From assembly GCA_018398575.1 (NCBI GenBank), contig JAGTXZ010000020.1, forward strand, positions 1,054,001 through 1,118,000: 64,000 nt of DNA, read 5' to 3'. Below, one piece after another: positions 43,754 through 54,112 of the stretch; within the stretch, counting starts at the first letter, position 1, and each line of letters opens with the position of its first letter. Source of the stretch: Ampelomyces quisqualis. Taxonomy: Eukaryota; Ascomycota; Dothideomycetes; Pleosporales; Phaeosphaeriaceae. The notes beneath the pieces were generated by a model. It saw only the letters and a program-made list of their open reading frames with translations, had not been told where the DNA came from and did not search any database. A program made the translations under genes and the position numbers.

Positions 43754-44145
43754 TGTGGGTTTTTTTTGGTGGGAGGGTGTGTGGTTTGGCGGGGATGGTT
43801 GGCGATTGGGACTTTGGGTGGTTGGAGAGGACGGGAAGGAGTGGTGGGTGGAATACGGTTTCGAGGTGATGCAAGGTGTTCGCTTTGGATATGTTGGCGC
43901 ACGGACTAGGTTGCGCTAGTGGGATGCGGAGATGGGACGGAGGTCTTGTGCTTTCGGTAGTGGGCTAAGGGAAGGTGGCATGCAGCTTTACTGCATGGTA
44001 TTCTTGTGCAAATCTCCCATTACTGCGTCGCCGAATATACTGGGATACATTTCACTGGCAGAGTCATCAACGGGATTGTCTGGCCGCAGCCAAGCAAAAA
44101 AAAAAAAAAAAAAAAGTCGGTGCCTGGCACACGCAGACAGAAAAG
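43754..44145. other. Divergent intergenic region with a 20-A run
   Basis: Promoter region shared by the RAMP4-like gene (minus) and the mitochondrial membrane protein gene (plus). A run of 20 consecutive A (44096-44115) ends 30 bp before the plus-strand start codon, the kind of nucleosome-excluding tract seen at fungal promoters. Confidence 0.55.
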
Positions 44146-44752
44146 ATGAACCACGTCAGAACTACACGGACAGCATGGAGGAACATGGGCGCTGCATCAC
44201 AGCGAGCAGGAAAAGTATCAATCCGAAGCCACGCGACCGAGAACAATCAATCGATTCCACCTCAACCCCCTCTACCCGCGTCGCCGCCGAATCCAAATTC
44301 CCCGCCAAAGCAGCCTTCGAGAGTAGTACGTCCACCGCGCTGACACAAACAAAGTCCAACCCCCGGGCATAGCAAACCTAACAACAAGTGGCAACTAGGG
44401 CGCCTATTACAAGAATTTCTCCTACCCCGTCCTCAAAACTTTCCTCGTCGCCCTCTTCACATACCAAATCGCGTACTATGCCTGGCTCAAGCTCGAAGTC
44501 ATCGAAGACAAGCACGCAATGTCGATCGAGGTGGCTGATCTGCAGCGTCAATTGCGCGACGCGCTGGCGAGGCAGAAAGCCAGGGCGGGCGATGTGGTGG
44601 ACGAGGTAGTTGGCAAGGTGGGTGATTATGCGGAGGAGACGAAGGAGGCGGGCAGGGCGGTGGTGGAGAGTGTGAGGGAAGGAGGAGAGGAGGTAGGGAA
44701 GACGGCGGGGGCGGTGGGGAAGGTTGCGCAGGGTGGGTGGTGGCCTTGGTGA
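44146..44752 (+). CDS. Probable mitochondrial single-pass membrane protein, function unknown
   Basis: Exons 44146-44325 and 44399-44752 give 177 aa. The N-terminus (MNHVRTTRTAWRNMGAASQR, followed by RSHAT) is rich in Arg, Ser and Thr and lacks acidic residues before position 40, which suggests a mitochondrial presequence. A Pro-rich spacer follows, then GAYYKNFSYPVLKTFLVALF leading into TYQIAYYAWLKLEVIEDKH, one membrane helix flanked by charges, then a coiled coil (VADLQRQLRDALARQKA) and an alternating Glu/Lys/Val helix to the WWPW end. The donor could be GTAGTA or the better GTACGT three bases on; both keep frame. I do not recognise the family. The mitochondrial location is inference. Confidence 0.7.
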
Positions 44753-45003
44753 TGGGGTTAGGAAGGGTAGAAGGGATGAGCTGAAATGTGTACAACACTT
44801 TCATGATGGAGGTGATTTGGGTACAACAGTCTATATGTACAGTGCCAACCCCAGTAATACCCATAGTAATACTAATACATTACCATCCCATCCCCCAACC
44901 AAAAAAAAGCTCAACGCAACAAGTTCAAACCTCCCTGTCTGTCTCTGGTATCAAGGCGCGTAGTGATAACAACAGCATATCTCACAAACACGCTCCACCA
45001 CGC

Positions 45004-47505
45004 TCAACCAAAGAACTCCCCACTGACAAGCAACTCCCACGGCTTCCCCGTATCCCACACACTTTGTAACAATGTCGCCACCTTGGGCGTATGCGTCATG
45101 CCAAAACCCTCCACACTCGTCAACCGCTCCATGATCCTTCCTCTCTGCTCCTGGTCCACGGTATCACATCCCGCCGCAAACATTGGAAAGATAAGACATG
45201 CTTCCGCCGTACTCCCTCTGCGAATCCTATGCAGCAGACGCACGATTTCGCGAACAGCGTGTTGCACTTCGATATCTGTTGCTGGTTTGCCGAGGACGCG
45301 GCGATATAAATGGATCAGTCCAGCCCAGTGGTACATTTCATTCGTGGCGTAGATTTCCGCCGCGTCCCATGCGCCTTGGGATTCTGTGGCTGCGCTGGAG
45401 CGGTGATTACATCCTTTCCGGATGTTTTTTTCTAGCAGTCCTTCTTCGAGTTGGTGGCGGATGTGCACTGCTCGCTCAACGATATCTGCGTCGGGCATCC
45501 AGTCGTTGCGCACGTTGCCTTTGTCGTCGATGCGTAGTGGCTCGCACACTTTTGCGAGTTCGGAGATGCGCGCGAGACTGCCTATGCAACGTGTCGTGAA
45601 GCCCATGAGGCAGTCTATCTCAAAGTCTTCGTCTGCTGCGGCGTTTGGGCTGGACCAGTATGATGAGCCGAGCGGCATGTCGGTTCTGTTGCCGCTGAGT
45701 GAGCCGAGGACGTCGAGGTATGCGAACCACCGCGAGAGAAAGTATGCGACGTGGTTTTCGCGATCCATCCCTTGTGGACCGCCGCGGGCGACGATCATCT
45801 GGCGTGCCATACTGAGGTGGTTTTGCCAGGTTATGGGCACTTCAAAAGTGCCTGAGCAGATGATTTCGAGGCTAGCCATCATGATGACTGCGGCCAGGAT
45901 GTTGTCGGACATGTCGTTTGAGTTGTCATTGAGTGTTTGGCGGAGCTTGGGGAATACGTCTTGGACCCAGACGGCGATGCGATTTGAGGGTTCAGGTTGC
46001 TTGAGCATCCTTGCACGGTGGGCTGCGGAGTAAGCTAGGAGAAGGTGCATTATGTTATCGTCTGCGACGGCCACTAAGAGGATCAGCCTCAAGTACACCA
46101 TCGATGAAAAAATTGGTACTTACTCTGCGGCAATATCTGCCGGAAGGGGTTCCGCTCGCAGTCATGAGGAACCAGTATTCGCGCGGTGTGGTTGAGGAAG
46201 TGATGGAAGTACACCAGGTTCATAGGGTTCTCCATGAGCAAAGGTGGCAAGGCGCCTAAAGACTTTGCTATCTTTATAGGCACCGGCTTCACGTAGTACC
46301 CTCGACTCTCAAATGCCTTGTCTTGACTTTGCGGATCTGGATTTCCATACGGGCTGTCTTCATCCAATTCCATTGTGTCTACATGTGGGCTGAAGATTGT
46401 AATCGCAGAGAAATCTTGGTTGTTGGGAGTATCAAGGTCAGGTAGGCCAAGGTCGTAGCCGTAAGTGATTGTCGCAGAGTCTGTCATGGGATACTCCTTT
46501 TCTTGTCTGTGATGATGGCTGTGTTTGGAAAAGTCCTTGTTGATGATTGATTGCACTGACATTCTCCGCAAATCGGGCGCATCCGTGGAACTCTGGTGAC
46601 TGGAGGCACTCCACGAAAGGTTCTCACCAGATCTGACTGAAGAATCTGGTGTCAACGGCATCGCGGTGTAGGGATTAAAGGGGTCTAGCGGACCTGTGTA
46701 CGGTGACGGTGCGTCGGAAATAGTCTTGGCGGGTGAGCCCATTGAGGAGCTCTGCTTCAGGTGGTTTTTTCGGGACTCTAGCACGTCTCGCGGTGGGGGC
46801 ATCGAGGGTAGCGAAAGAGGCGCCTCTGCATTGACGGAAGTGAATACACCGCTGCTATAGTTGGGTACAGACAGTGCAGGGTTGTCGAACGCAGTATTAA
46901 ACTGAGTTTTTGTGTATGGTGCGGAAGCAGGCGACCTCCTGGCAGTATCATGGTAGTTGTGGTTGCTGGACTGGCTCATGGTAGGTGTCTGTGACTGGCC
47001 TGTCCGCAGTAACTCTGGGTCCAGCGCGAAGTTGCTAGATCTTGGAGGAAATTGGTTTGAGTGCGAGCGTGCATGGGGCGGTCGATGAGAGGTTTCTGAG
47101 TTAGGCGAAAACAATGGAAATACATGATCGTGGAAAGAGAATACAGCCTGGTATGGGCTTCCAGAAGCTGTACTTGAGGCATCCGATCCGGTGGCGGACT
47201 TTTCTCGTCTGCAGCGACCTCCCCAATTGAGTCGGATACTGTAATCGCAAGTCTCGCCTTGTCGTTCGCAATTAATACATTTTGGTTTTTCCTCACCACT
47301 AATTCTCGGTCAGTGTCAGTGATGATGAACTTTGACGCAACCCCAAGTTGAATATCATCAGTACCATTTGACTTTTCGAGCTTTGCACGGCCTAAGCCAT
47401 CATGATTAGCTGGAAAGTGCGAAACGACCAGGCTCTTTTCTCTCACCAGCAACCGTTTCGTGACCTTCGTTTTGGCTCGATGCCCGGCTTCTTTGGCCGT
47501 GGCAT
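45004..47505 (-). CDS. Zn(II)2Cys6 transcription factor with fungal-specific regulatory domain
   Basis: Exons on the complement 47505-47447, 47391-47365, 47298-46124 and 46073-45004 give 776 aa. The DNA-binding domain is complete only after splicing: Cys at 19, 22, 29, 36, 39 and 46, exactly C-x2-C-x6-C-x6-C-x2-C-x6-C, preceded by MPRPKKPGIEPKRRSRNG and followed by DYSIRLNWGGR. The middle exon is only 27 nt and carries two of the ligands' surroundings (PCKARKVK). A Ser/Pro-rich linker of about 330 residues leads to a C-terminal helical half (NIMHLLLAYSAAHRARM, FLSRWFAYLDVLGSL, IHLYRRVLGKP) that looks like the Fungal_trans_2 domain. Nuclear regulator; its targets cannot be told. No obvious pathway genes are adjacent. 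The large 3' exons leave no gap in frame. Confidence 0.9.
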
Positions 47506-48087
47506 ACTCGATGTCAGTAGGTTGGAGTAGGCAAATACTGAGCGGGTATGTGCTGAATGAAGATGATAGGTACACGATGAGCTCCCCGCTTTTCACCGTC
47601 AAGCTAAACGCGATCGTCCTTTGAGTGGGGCAAGCGCGAATCGTCGAGATGTCTGCAAACCCAACGCCAGCGTCGGTGAGATGATGGCTAGCTATGTTGG
47701 TCGGGGGCATTATGAATACCAGCCACGAGGTATGACTGGCTGGACTGTACCGAGTATGGGGAGTGTCATGGCTGCAGCATCTGTCCAATGTATTCTTCTA
47801 GCGTAGGCGAGGCGGACGAGCGGTAGCTGCCAAGAATAATGCAGACATGCCGCCATCGTGTATAGGCCGTTGAGTCTGTGGTCATCGCTCGAGCCCGTGG
47901 GAGGAGGGAGACTGTGCATACAGAATCGGCGTGGGGGGGTGCATACAGAATCGGCGTGGGGGGCATCGCCAAGACCGAACTCCCGCCCGCCAGTGTCAGA
48001 CCGTAGACGCGGCGACCGAAGTGCAGACTCCAGAGTGCGGCCCAACGTCCTTCACCGCCCCCACTCCCCACCGCATATTCCGCCACC
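47506..48087. other. Divergent intergenic region
   Basis: Between the start of the zinc-cluster regulator (minus) and PAM17 (plus). A direct repeat GTGCATACAGAATCGGCGTGG-like unit occurs twice back to back near 47914-47960 (about 24 bp period). No gene was recognised. Confidence 0.5.
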
Positions 48088-48839
48088 ATGCTCGCACGCA
48101 GGGCTCTATGTCCTGCGCGGACCTTTGCCTCGCGCCAGCCGCCCGCCGTCTTCGCCCCAGTCTCCGCTGCGACAGCTGCCTTCTCTACACGCACACCATC
48201 GACCAAGGCCTCACAACCTCGGCCCTCCCTGACCGTCACACGAAATGCATCATCGGCAACCACCCAGCCCGCCACCGGCGCCCCGCCAGCGCCGCAGCCC
48301 ACACTCACATGGAACGGCTTCTTCGCACTTCGCCGAACGCGCCGGAGGATTGGCCAGGGCTGCTCTGTTGTCGGGGCTGTGGGTGTCACGTACTATGGCC
48401 TCACGACCATGATGGCCAATGGCTATGATGCCGCGCTCTCGGCCCAGCTTGGAGGCCTGGATCCGTTCATGCTCATGGGACTGAGCACGTTCGGCATGAT
48501 GGCCGCGGGATGGCTGATTGGTCCCATCTTTGGCAACCAACTGTTCAGCCTCGCCTACCGGGGCGTGTTGGCAGAATTCACCGCGGTAAGTGACTCCTCG
48601 ATCCAATGCCTGGAATTGGCCCCCTTGCACGCCAGCTGACAGCTCAACAGAAAGACTCGGGCTTCTTCAACCGCATCAAGCGTCACCGAGTTGACCCCAC
48701 CGCTTCGTCGCTAGCAAATCCACCACCAGACTACTACGGCGAGAAGGTTGGCAGCGTAGCCGGGTACCGAAGGTGGCTGAAGGACCAGCGTGCCTTTAAC
48801 CTCAAGACAGGCAGATACCGAGGAGCAGGCAAATCATGA
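48088..48839 (+). CDS. pam17: Mitochondrial import motor subunit PAM17
   Basis: Exons 48088-48585 and 48651-48839 give 228 aa. Pam17 is an inner-membrane protein that organises the presequence translocase-associated motor at TIM23. The N-terminal 50 residues (MLARRALCPARTFASRQPP onward) form an Arg/Ala/Ser presequence. The conserved core starts LTWNGFFALRRTRRRIG, followed by a first helix (CSVVGAVGVTYYG), the loop DPFMLMGLSTFG and a second helix (MMAAGWLIGPIFG), then after the intron KDSGFFNRIKRHRVDPTAS and NPPPDYYGEKVGSVAGYR, a very characteristic Pam17 C-terminus. The start context is CCACCATG. Secure. Confidence 0.94.
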
Positions 48840-49959
48840 GTTAGGATAGAGTCTCGTCAGAGTAGACACGGAGAACCCAGCGGGCATCAGCTTTTACAGC
48901 CTTTTTTTTTCTTTGTAAATTTATAGTTGGCGTTGTAATCTTGCGCTTACGAGCACAACGGCGCCTGCGACGACTTGATTTCCTAGAGTTTCCAAAAAAA
49001 CAACCCAATAGTATTTTGTCGCTATTGTACTTGTACGAATGTATTGGGAGAATCAATCTCCGTTCCTTGTGACCATTCTACTCGTCAAAGTTGTTCCAGA
49101 AATCTATACACGTGCTCAGTATCATATTTCGTCAACGACGTTCGTGCGTAGCGAAGACAGGATGTTGCTCTCGGCTGGGCCGCCCTTCGCCAACGGCCTT
49201 ACTATTGTTCTGCAATGCCTTGTTCTCCAGCACAATGCAGCAACTTCAACATGACCAACATGAGATATAAAATAGGCACGATGCGCAGGTTTACACACTG
49301 TATGTTTTCGAGCTTGAAATTCCCATCATCTCCATAATTCCTTCTACCGTATTTTCAATATGAGACCATGCTTCGACGCCTCTGAACTTCCACCATCGGC
49401 CTGCTCAAGAGGCGAACAACGATATCAAGGATTGCATTACAACTGCACTTACAGTCCTGCTCTAGTCGGCCTCACGAAAGACTTACCACACGGCAACATA
49501 CGCAGCATGCAGCCTCGCGACGAAGACAAGAATGAATCCAAATCCACGACGAGTCATACATCTGCCGTCAGAAGCCCCAATAGCTCGAATGTATACTCCA
49601 CGATCACAAAGTCCACACAAAATCACGTCGCCGCGAGTTCTTGAAATGGGGACACATGGAATACCTCTCATCAGCCGGGGGAAGCATACTGTTCAATCCA
49701 CATCACGGGAAGGGGTCACCATAGTGGCACCAAGGCAAAAATTTTCTCAGAGTTGTTATAATTTCATACTTGCTAAGCAATTAATTACTACACGCCAAGC
49801 AAATGGGTTCCATCACGCTTCTCTACCTCGTTGCTTCAAACCTCGATGCTTCACTCACTCCCCTCGTCTCCGTGCTATCTCTTCGTCGCGGAGAGTCAGA
49901 ACGTCCAAAGGTGCTCTTTGCCATCGCTATACTAACAACAATTCACACCCTGTGTTCAT
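48840..49959. other. Intergenic region
   Basis: Between PAM17 (plus) and the first zinc-ribbon gene (minus), both ending here. It should contain both 3' UTRs. An ORF at 49360-49644 and the start of a long plus-strand ORF at 49532 show no family features. Confidence 0.5.
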
Positions 49960-50700
49960 TCAGCCCATCTTCCGACATCGCACCGCGCCCCGGCGCTTCA
50001 AGCCGCACTCGTCGTTGCCACGTGCTACAGATCGCACAACAAGCTCCTCGCCGTCCAGCCCCGGACGTCCCCCCACCTCTACGGGCGTCTCACACGGGCT
50101 CACCAAGACCTTGACCGTCTTGACCGCTCGTCGAACCTTCACCTGCACAAACGCAGCGTTGGGATCGTACTTGTATCGATCGGGCGAGCCGATGCCAAAG
50201 ACTAACCATTCCTTGCTCGACTTTGCGCCGCACAAGCACGTCAAAGACAGACTTATCGACCCGTTCAACTTCCTGGTCGCGCGGTGCGTCAGGCCGCACG
50301 ACGAACACATCTGTCCGCAGTGGGCGGCTGTCGATCGCTTGACGGGCCCACCGGTGATGTGGAAGCCTGGGAGAGGCGTCAGGACTTGGGTTGCCGAGCA
50401 CGCGGAGCAGAAGATGTGGTGGCATTTTCTGCAACGGAGGGAGCGGAAGGGGTGGGATCCACGGTAGTGGATCAGAGGGTTCTCTGCCCCGCAGCAGCAA
50501 GAGAATGCTCCATCCTCCATATCGTTGCCATACGTGGCTTCAAGTATGTGGGCATAGTCGTGATCTTGCCTGAGGTTTGGGTCCAGTGGTGCTTCGGCAC
50601 GATCAGGGGAGATTGTGGCCTTTGTCTGGTGTCGGTGGGATTTCGCAACTCCCTTGGCCGCTTGGAGCGACGCAGCGAGTCTGCTGAACATTGTAGACAT
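49960..50700 (-). CDS. Double zinc-ribbon protein, paralog A
   Basis: Single exon, 246 aa. Two cysteine clusters: first CCCGAENPLIHYRGSHPF leading to LRCRKCHHIFCSACSATQVLTP, second CSSCGLTHRATRKL to CLCGAKSSKEW, followed by IGSPDRYKYDPNAAFVQV. The Cys pairs are spaced as in zinc ribbons, so each half probably binds zinc. The same layout, including LTP after the first ribbon and the IGS-x4-D P/DPNAAF segment after the second, recurs in the two genes to the right, showing common descent. This copy is the most divergent: one Cys of the first ribbon is displaced and its C-terminus is extended and basic. I know the fold only as a probable double zinc ribbon of fungal hypothetical proteins; no function is known to me. 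Confidence 0.75.
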   Translation of the reverse strand: MSTMFSRLAASLQAAKGVAKSHRHQTKATISPDRAEAPLDPNLRQDHDYAHILEATYGNDMEDGAFSCCCGAENPLIHYRGSHPFRSLRCRKCHHIFCSACSATQVLTPLPGFHITGGPVKRSTAAHCGQMCSSCGLTHRATRKLNGSISLSLTCLCGAKSSKEWLVFGIGSPDRYKYDPNAAFVQVKVRRAVKTVKVLVSPCETPVEVGGRPGLDGEELVVRSVARGNDECGLKRRGAVRCRKMG

Positions 50701-52146
50701 TTTTAAATGCTTTTGTGTTGTGGTTTTTTATTACTGTTGGAATCGGTGTGATTTGTGATAGTATCGTGAAAACGTTTGTAGCTTCTGATGTTGTCTTGTT
50801 CGTTGTGATGATGAATTGGAGTACTATGGGTAGTTTCCAATGAGCCTAATATATTTCTGAAAACTGTTCGTTGAGCATCTACGTAGTGCGTAGTGTGCTG
50901 ATAATTTCTGGCAGTGTTGGTATATATTGTTGTTGTGCGGTGACTATAATCTTGAGGAGATAGAAGGATTGTAAGTTCATAATGTCGTATATATATGGGA
51001 GACTCATACTCAAGAGCTAGACGAACGATAAATTTGAGTTGAGATGGCATGTTTTGCGTAATACGGTAGATTTGTGGTACTGACGCAAATGGTAAGGTTT
51101 AGCATTGTGATGAGGAGGTTCGTGTTATGCAAAGCCGAGCAGCTGGCATCAATTGTTAGCAAACAAAAACGACTTCGTTGCAAAATGGCAGGTAGCTAAT
51201 AGGATGAATAGTGAAAGGAATGTGAGATTTGATCTTTGACTTACACAGAATGGCCCGTTAGCGGCGAGAAGACAATTCTACCTTCAAATGACGCTGTCAC
51301 AACGACGAGCCCTCGATTTATCGTAGATATCTTCTCTCTTGCCCCAAGGGACGGAGTTATCATATTGGCAGATCTTCAAGGTGCTTGGAAGACACTCGTC
51401 TTCAACATCTACTCGGCTCGAAAGCCAACAGTGAACACTGCGGGGCAGACGCGATAATATCGTCAAAGTCCTTTTGGACATCCACGCCGCTGCGCAGGTG
51501 CTGTCGATTTGTCGTTCAGAGATAGCACGTCACATGTGTGACACTTGTATAATATGTCCCACTCCTTCTCTGCGAGATTTTAATTCTTGATGTATAATCT
51601 TAGACCTGCAGGATGCGGTCGATGAGGTGTCAGAGTGGTCAACACCTTGCTCATGCTCTTGAGCGAGATTTCTGATTGGTTCGAAGGTCTAGTAGACATG
51701 TTAAGTGTTTCGTGTGGATTTGATTTGCATGATCGATGGCCAGCGGTAAGGAAGGGTATATACACTGGAGATGAGCCAGCTTTCTGAGGCCAGTGTGGTC
51801 GCACGTCCAGAATTGTTTACCACCAAGACAGGTAATGGCGGACAATGTGACCGCACAATGAATTGATAAGACTAGCATCCGAATTGCCAATATTGTTGCG
51901 TCAGATTTACATGTCAAGCGAAATTCAGTCGAGTATTTCAGAGAAACTTAGCAGCTAGGAACAGGTATTAGCACTGAGGTGCGATATTGCATGACAGACA
52001 TCAATAGAAAGACATGGTAAGGGAGTTTTGGGAACAAAGCAAGTTTTGAAAATGTACTTACATAGAAAGATAATGTTTATGTTGGCCGTGATCGTCCTTA
52101 CGCAGCGGGACGTGATTGACAAGTGCCGGACCGAGAGCAGAGCATG
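50701..52146. other. Intergenic region containing a relic of the zinc-ribbon family
   Basis: Lies between paralogs A and B. Apart from the N-terminal relic at 51580-51699, the sequence is AT-rich and without a recognisable gene. Confidence 0.5.
51580..51699 (-). pseudogene. Truncated N-terminal relic of a zinc-ribbon paralog
   Basis: A 39-codon frame starting with MSTRPSNQSEISLKSMSKVL matches the start of paralog B (MLRPSAISRSSLRFMSKVLN) at RPS, SL and the whole MSKVL stretch, also at DNA level (ATGAGCAAGGT is identical). Paralog B's cysteine clusters are absent; the frame stops after PHRPHPAGLRLYIKN. A TATATA box lies about 60 bp upstream at 51757-51762, as in paralog B, so promoter and first codons were duplicated together. 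I read it as a broken or incomplete duplicate rather than a gene. Confidence 0.65.
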
Positions 52147-52791
52147 TTAGCGTGGTATATAACCGTAACGGCGATGCTGCTTAACTACTTTGTCCAGCAG
52201 TTCTTCTCTTCGTCGGTCCCTCAGGTTCTGGGCACTCGCTATCGGATCTCGTTGCCATGGCTCGACAGAACCGATATGATAGTGAGATCCCAACTTCACT
52301 GGACAGCCACACTGACAAATCTCGAGTGCGCAGTCGCCGCGAGCGCCTGTCCGATGCGAAAGTCCGCACTGAGGGCACACGCGGCAATACCGCAAGAGTC
52401 CGTCCGTAGCATCAGATCGCTGACGAGCCGCTGACGGATCAGCCTGCGAGGCTGGAGTCAGAATCTCTGTGGAATGGCAACTGCCACAAAGAATGTGGTC
52501 GCATTGACCACACTTCAAGTGCTTCAACGGGAAAGGGCCTTGAATGTGCAGGAGGGAGTTCTCGTGGCTACAACGGCAGCACAGAGAAATCCCGTCTCCA
52601 TATCGCAGGTCCAGGAAAGGTGCAGGGCTAACAACGTCAGTGCCTGCGTAGTCCCCAAATTCCCACTCTCTTTCTACTCGTGCTGCACGCCTTATGACCT
52701 CCGAAGGAGCCAACTCGTCAGGCAATAAGGCGTTCAGTACCTTGCTCATGAATCTGAGCGACGATCTTGAAATGGCTGAAGGTCGTAGCAT
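52147..52791 (-). CDS. Double zinc-ribbon protein, paralog B
   Basis: Single exon, 214 aa from the ATG at 52791. First ribbon CCRCSHENSLLHIQGPFPLK with KCGQCDHILCGSC, then HSTEILTP; second ribbon YCRVCPQCGLSHRTG with CQCGCPVKLG, then HYHIGSVEPWQRDP. The nearly identical phrases HENxLxHxxGPFPxKxLxC, CGLSHR and YHIGSVEP in paralog C show close relationship. The frame is open 38 codons further upstream, but a TATATA box at 52855-52861 would fall inside that extension, so I start at 52791. No signal peptide or membrane helix. Function unknown; nucleic-acid or protein binding through zinc ribbons is a guess. Confidence 0.8.
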   Translation of the reverse strand: MLRPSAISRSSLRFMSKVLNALLPDELAPSEVIRRAARVEREWEFGDYAGTDVVSPAPFLDLRYGDGISLCCRCSHENSLLHIQGPFPLKHLKCGQCDHILCGSCHSTEILTPASQADPSAARQRSDATDGLLRYCRVCPQCGLSHRTGARGDCALEICQCGCPVKLGSHYHIGSVEPWQRDPIASAQNLRDRRREELLDKVVKQHRRYGYIPR

Positions 52792-54112
52792 CGTTTTTGA
52801 GGAGTGTATAGTAAATCTTTTTGCTGTGACCAAATACTGGCAGATAGGGATGACATATATAGTTGAGCTCTTCTGGCATATCACAGTGACTAAGTAGTCA
52901 CACATAAATCATTGTTTGCGAACAAATCTGTTGACAGTAAGCATCGTGATCGCACAATGTTCGTCTTGATACATCATGTAGATAGACTAGTGTGGTTGAT
53001 TAGCATACAGATCTGTGACTCTTGCACATGTCCCGGATTGTTAGTCTTGGCAAGTTAGTCTTGGAAACCATGAACAGGGAAGGAAAGAAAGGACGTGAAG
53101 AAGATCGAGTAAGAAAAAAATTCAATTGAAATGGGTTACACATACTGGCTGAGGGCTGAAAGGATGGCCATGGTGAACTTCAGATGCTTCGTGCGCGCAT
53201 CGAGTAAGATATTTATTTGTTCATGCCGCGTTATGGAAACGCTGCACGGACTGCGTGGTCCCGTCGCCACTAGTAGGAGTAACCAATGAAGTATCGTTGC
53301 TCATTTCCAACAAATTCTATTCTTCATGCACAATGATGGGGAAGAACCGTCTGCCCTTTCTTTAGCTCAAGATGTGAGAGGTCACATACTTGGCAGACTG
53401 TAAAGCGACGTGACTGTCAAGTAGAAAGCACAACGTCGATCTGTGGATATCCGTGCTAGTTTACCCTTCGTTATCTATGAATTGGGTGGATGCAGTTGGC
53501 TTGGAAGTTACTCACCATTGTCTGCCGAATGATTGAGAACCTCTTACTGCACCTTACACGCCTTTTAGCTTCCGTACATCTTCTGATACACGATTGTGAA
53601 GTGGCAGTGTTGCGTTGTTGATTCAGTAGACGATGCTGACGCTTGTGAGTCGGGATCAAAAGTTCGACAAGAAAAGGAAGAATACTGAAATCAACGGTAG
53701 GGCTAGTTATTCTATGATGTATCTGTACATAATTAGTAGGGTATATACAGTTGAATGGAAACGTAGTGTATGTCCGTGGTGCGAAGAAAGGAAACGTTCA
53801 GTGGGGTTATAAGAGGTGGAATGGCTGAGACATGAATCTCATTGTAAGACCCTCAGCGAGACATGTACCATATTCCAAAGTCAAGACTTTTGTTCGCTTT
53901 CGAAATCCATGTTAGAGACGCTCACACGTGATCTAAACTAAACGTCAGCGTTATGAACATCCAATGCCTCTGTAAATGGAGTCATGTGCTTGTTCCTGCA
54001 AGGGGCAAAGAATGGACGGTATTGCGACTCGAAAACCATAAGTCCCATCGAACATCATGCGGCAGATCGGCGTATCCAAAATTCAACATCCTATCCCAGT
54101 CTCGGCAGCATT
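52792..54112. other. Intergenic region between paralogs B and C
   Basis: 1.3 kb, AT-rich, with no gene, transposon ends or family relic recognised on either strand. Confidence 0.5.
52855..52861 (-). promoter_or_regulatory. Candidate TATA box of paralog B
   Basis: A TATATAT stretch about 65 bp before the chosen start, matched in spacing by the TATATA upstream of the relic. It supports the shorter start. Confidence 0.45.

Noticed and set aside
43975..44343. Longer upstream start for the mitochondrial membrane protein
   Set aside because: The upstream codons run through the poly-A tract (poly-Lys) and give no presequence; the ATG at 44146 gives a convincing one.
47766..48389. Minus-strand ORF of 207 codons opposite PAM17
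   Set aside because: It is the antisense shadow of the PAM17 presequence exon, which is clearly coding on the plus strand.
49532..50467. Plus-strand ORF of 311 codons opposite zinc-ribbon paralog A
   Set aside because: The minus strand carries the cysteine pattern shared with two neighbouring paralogs; the plus-strand product has no domain and begins in non-coding sequence.
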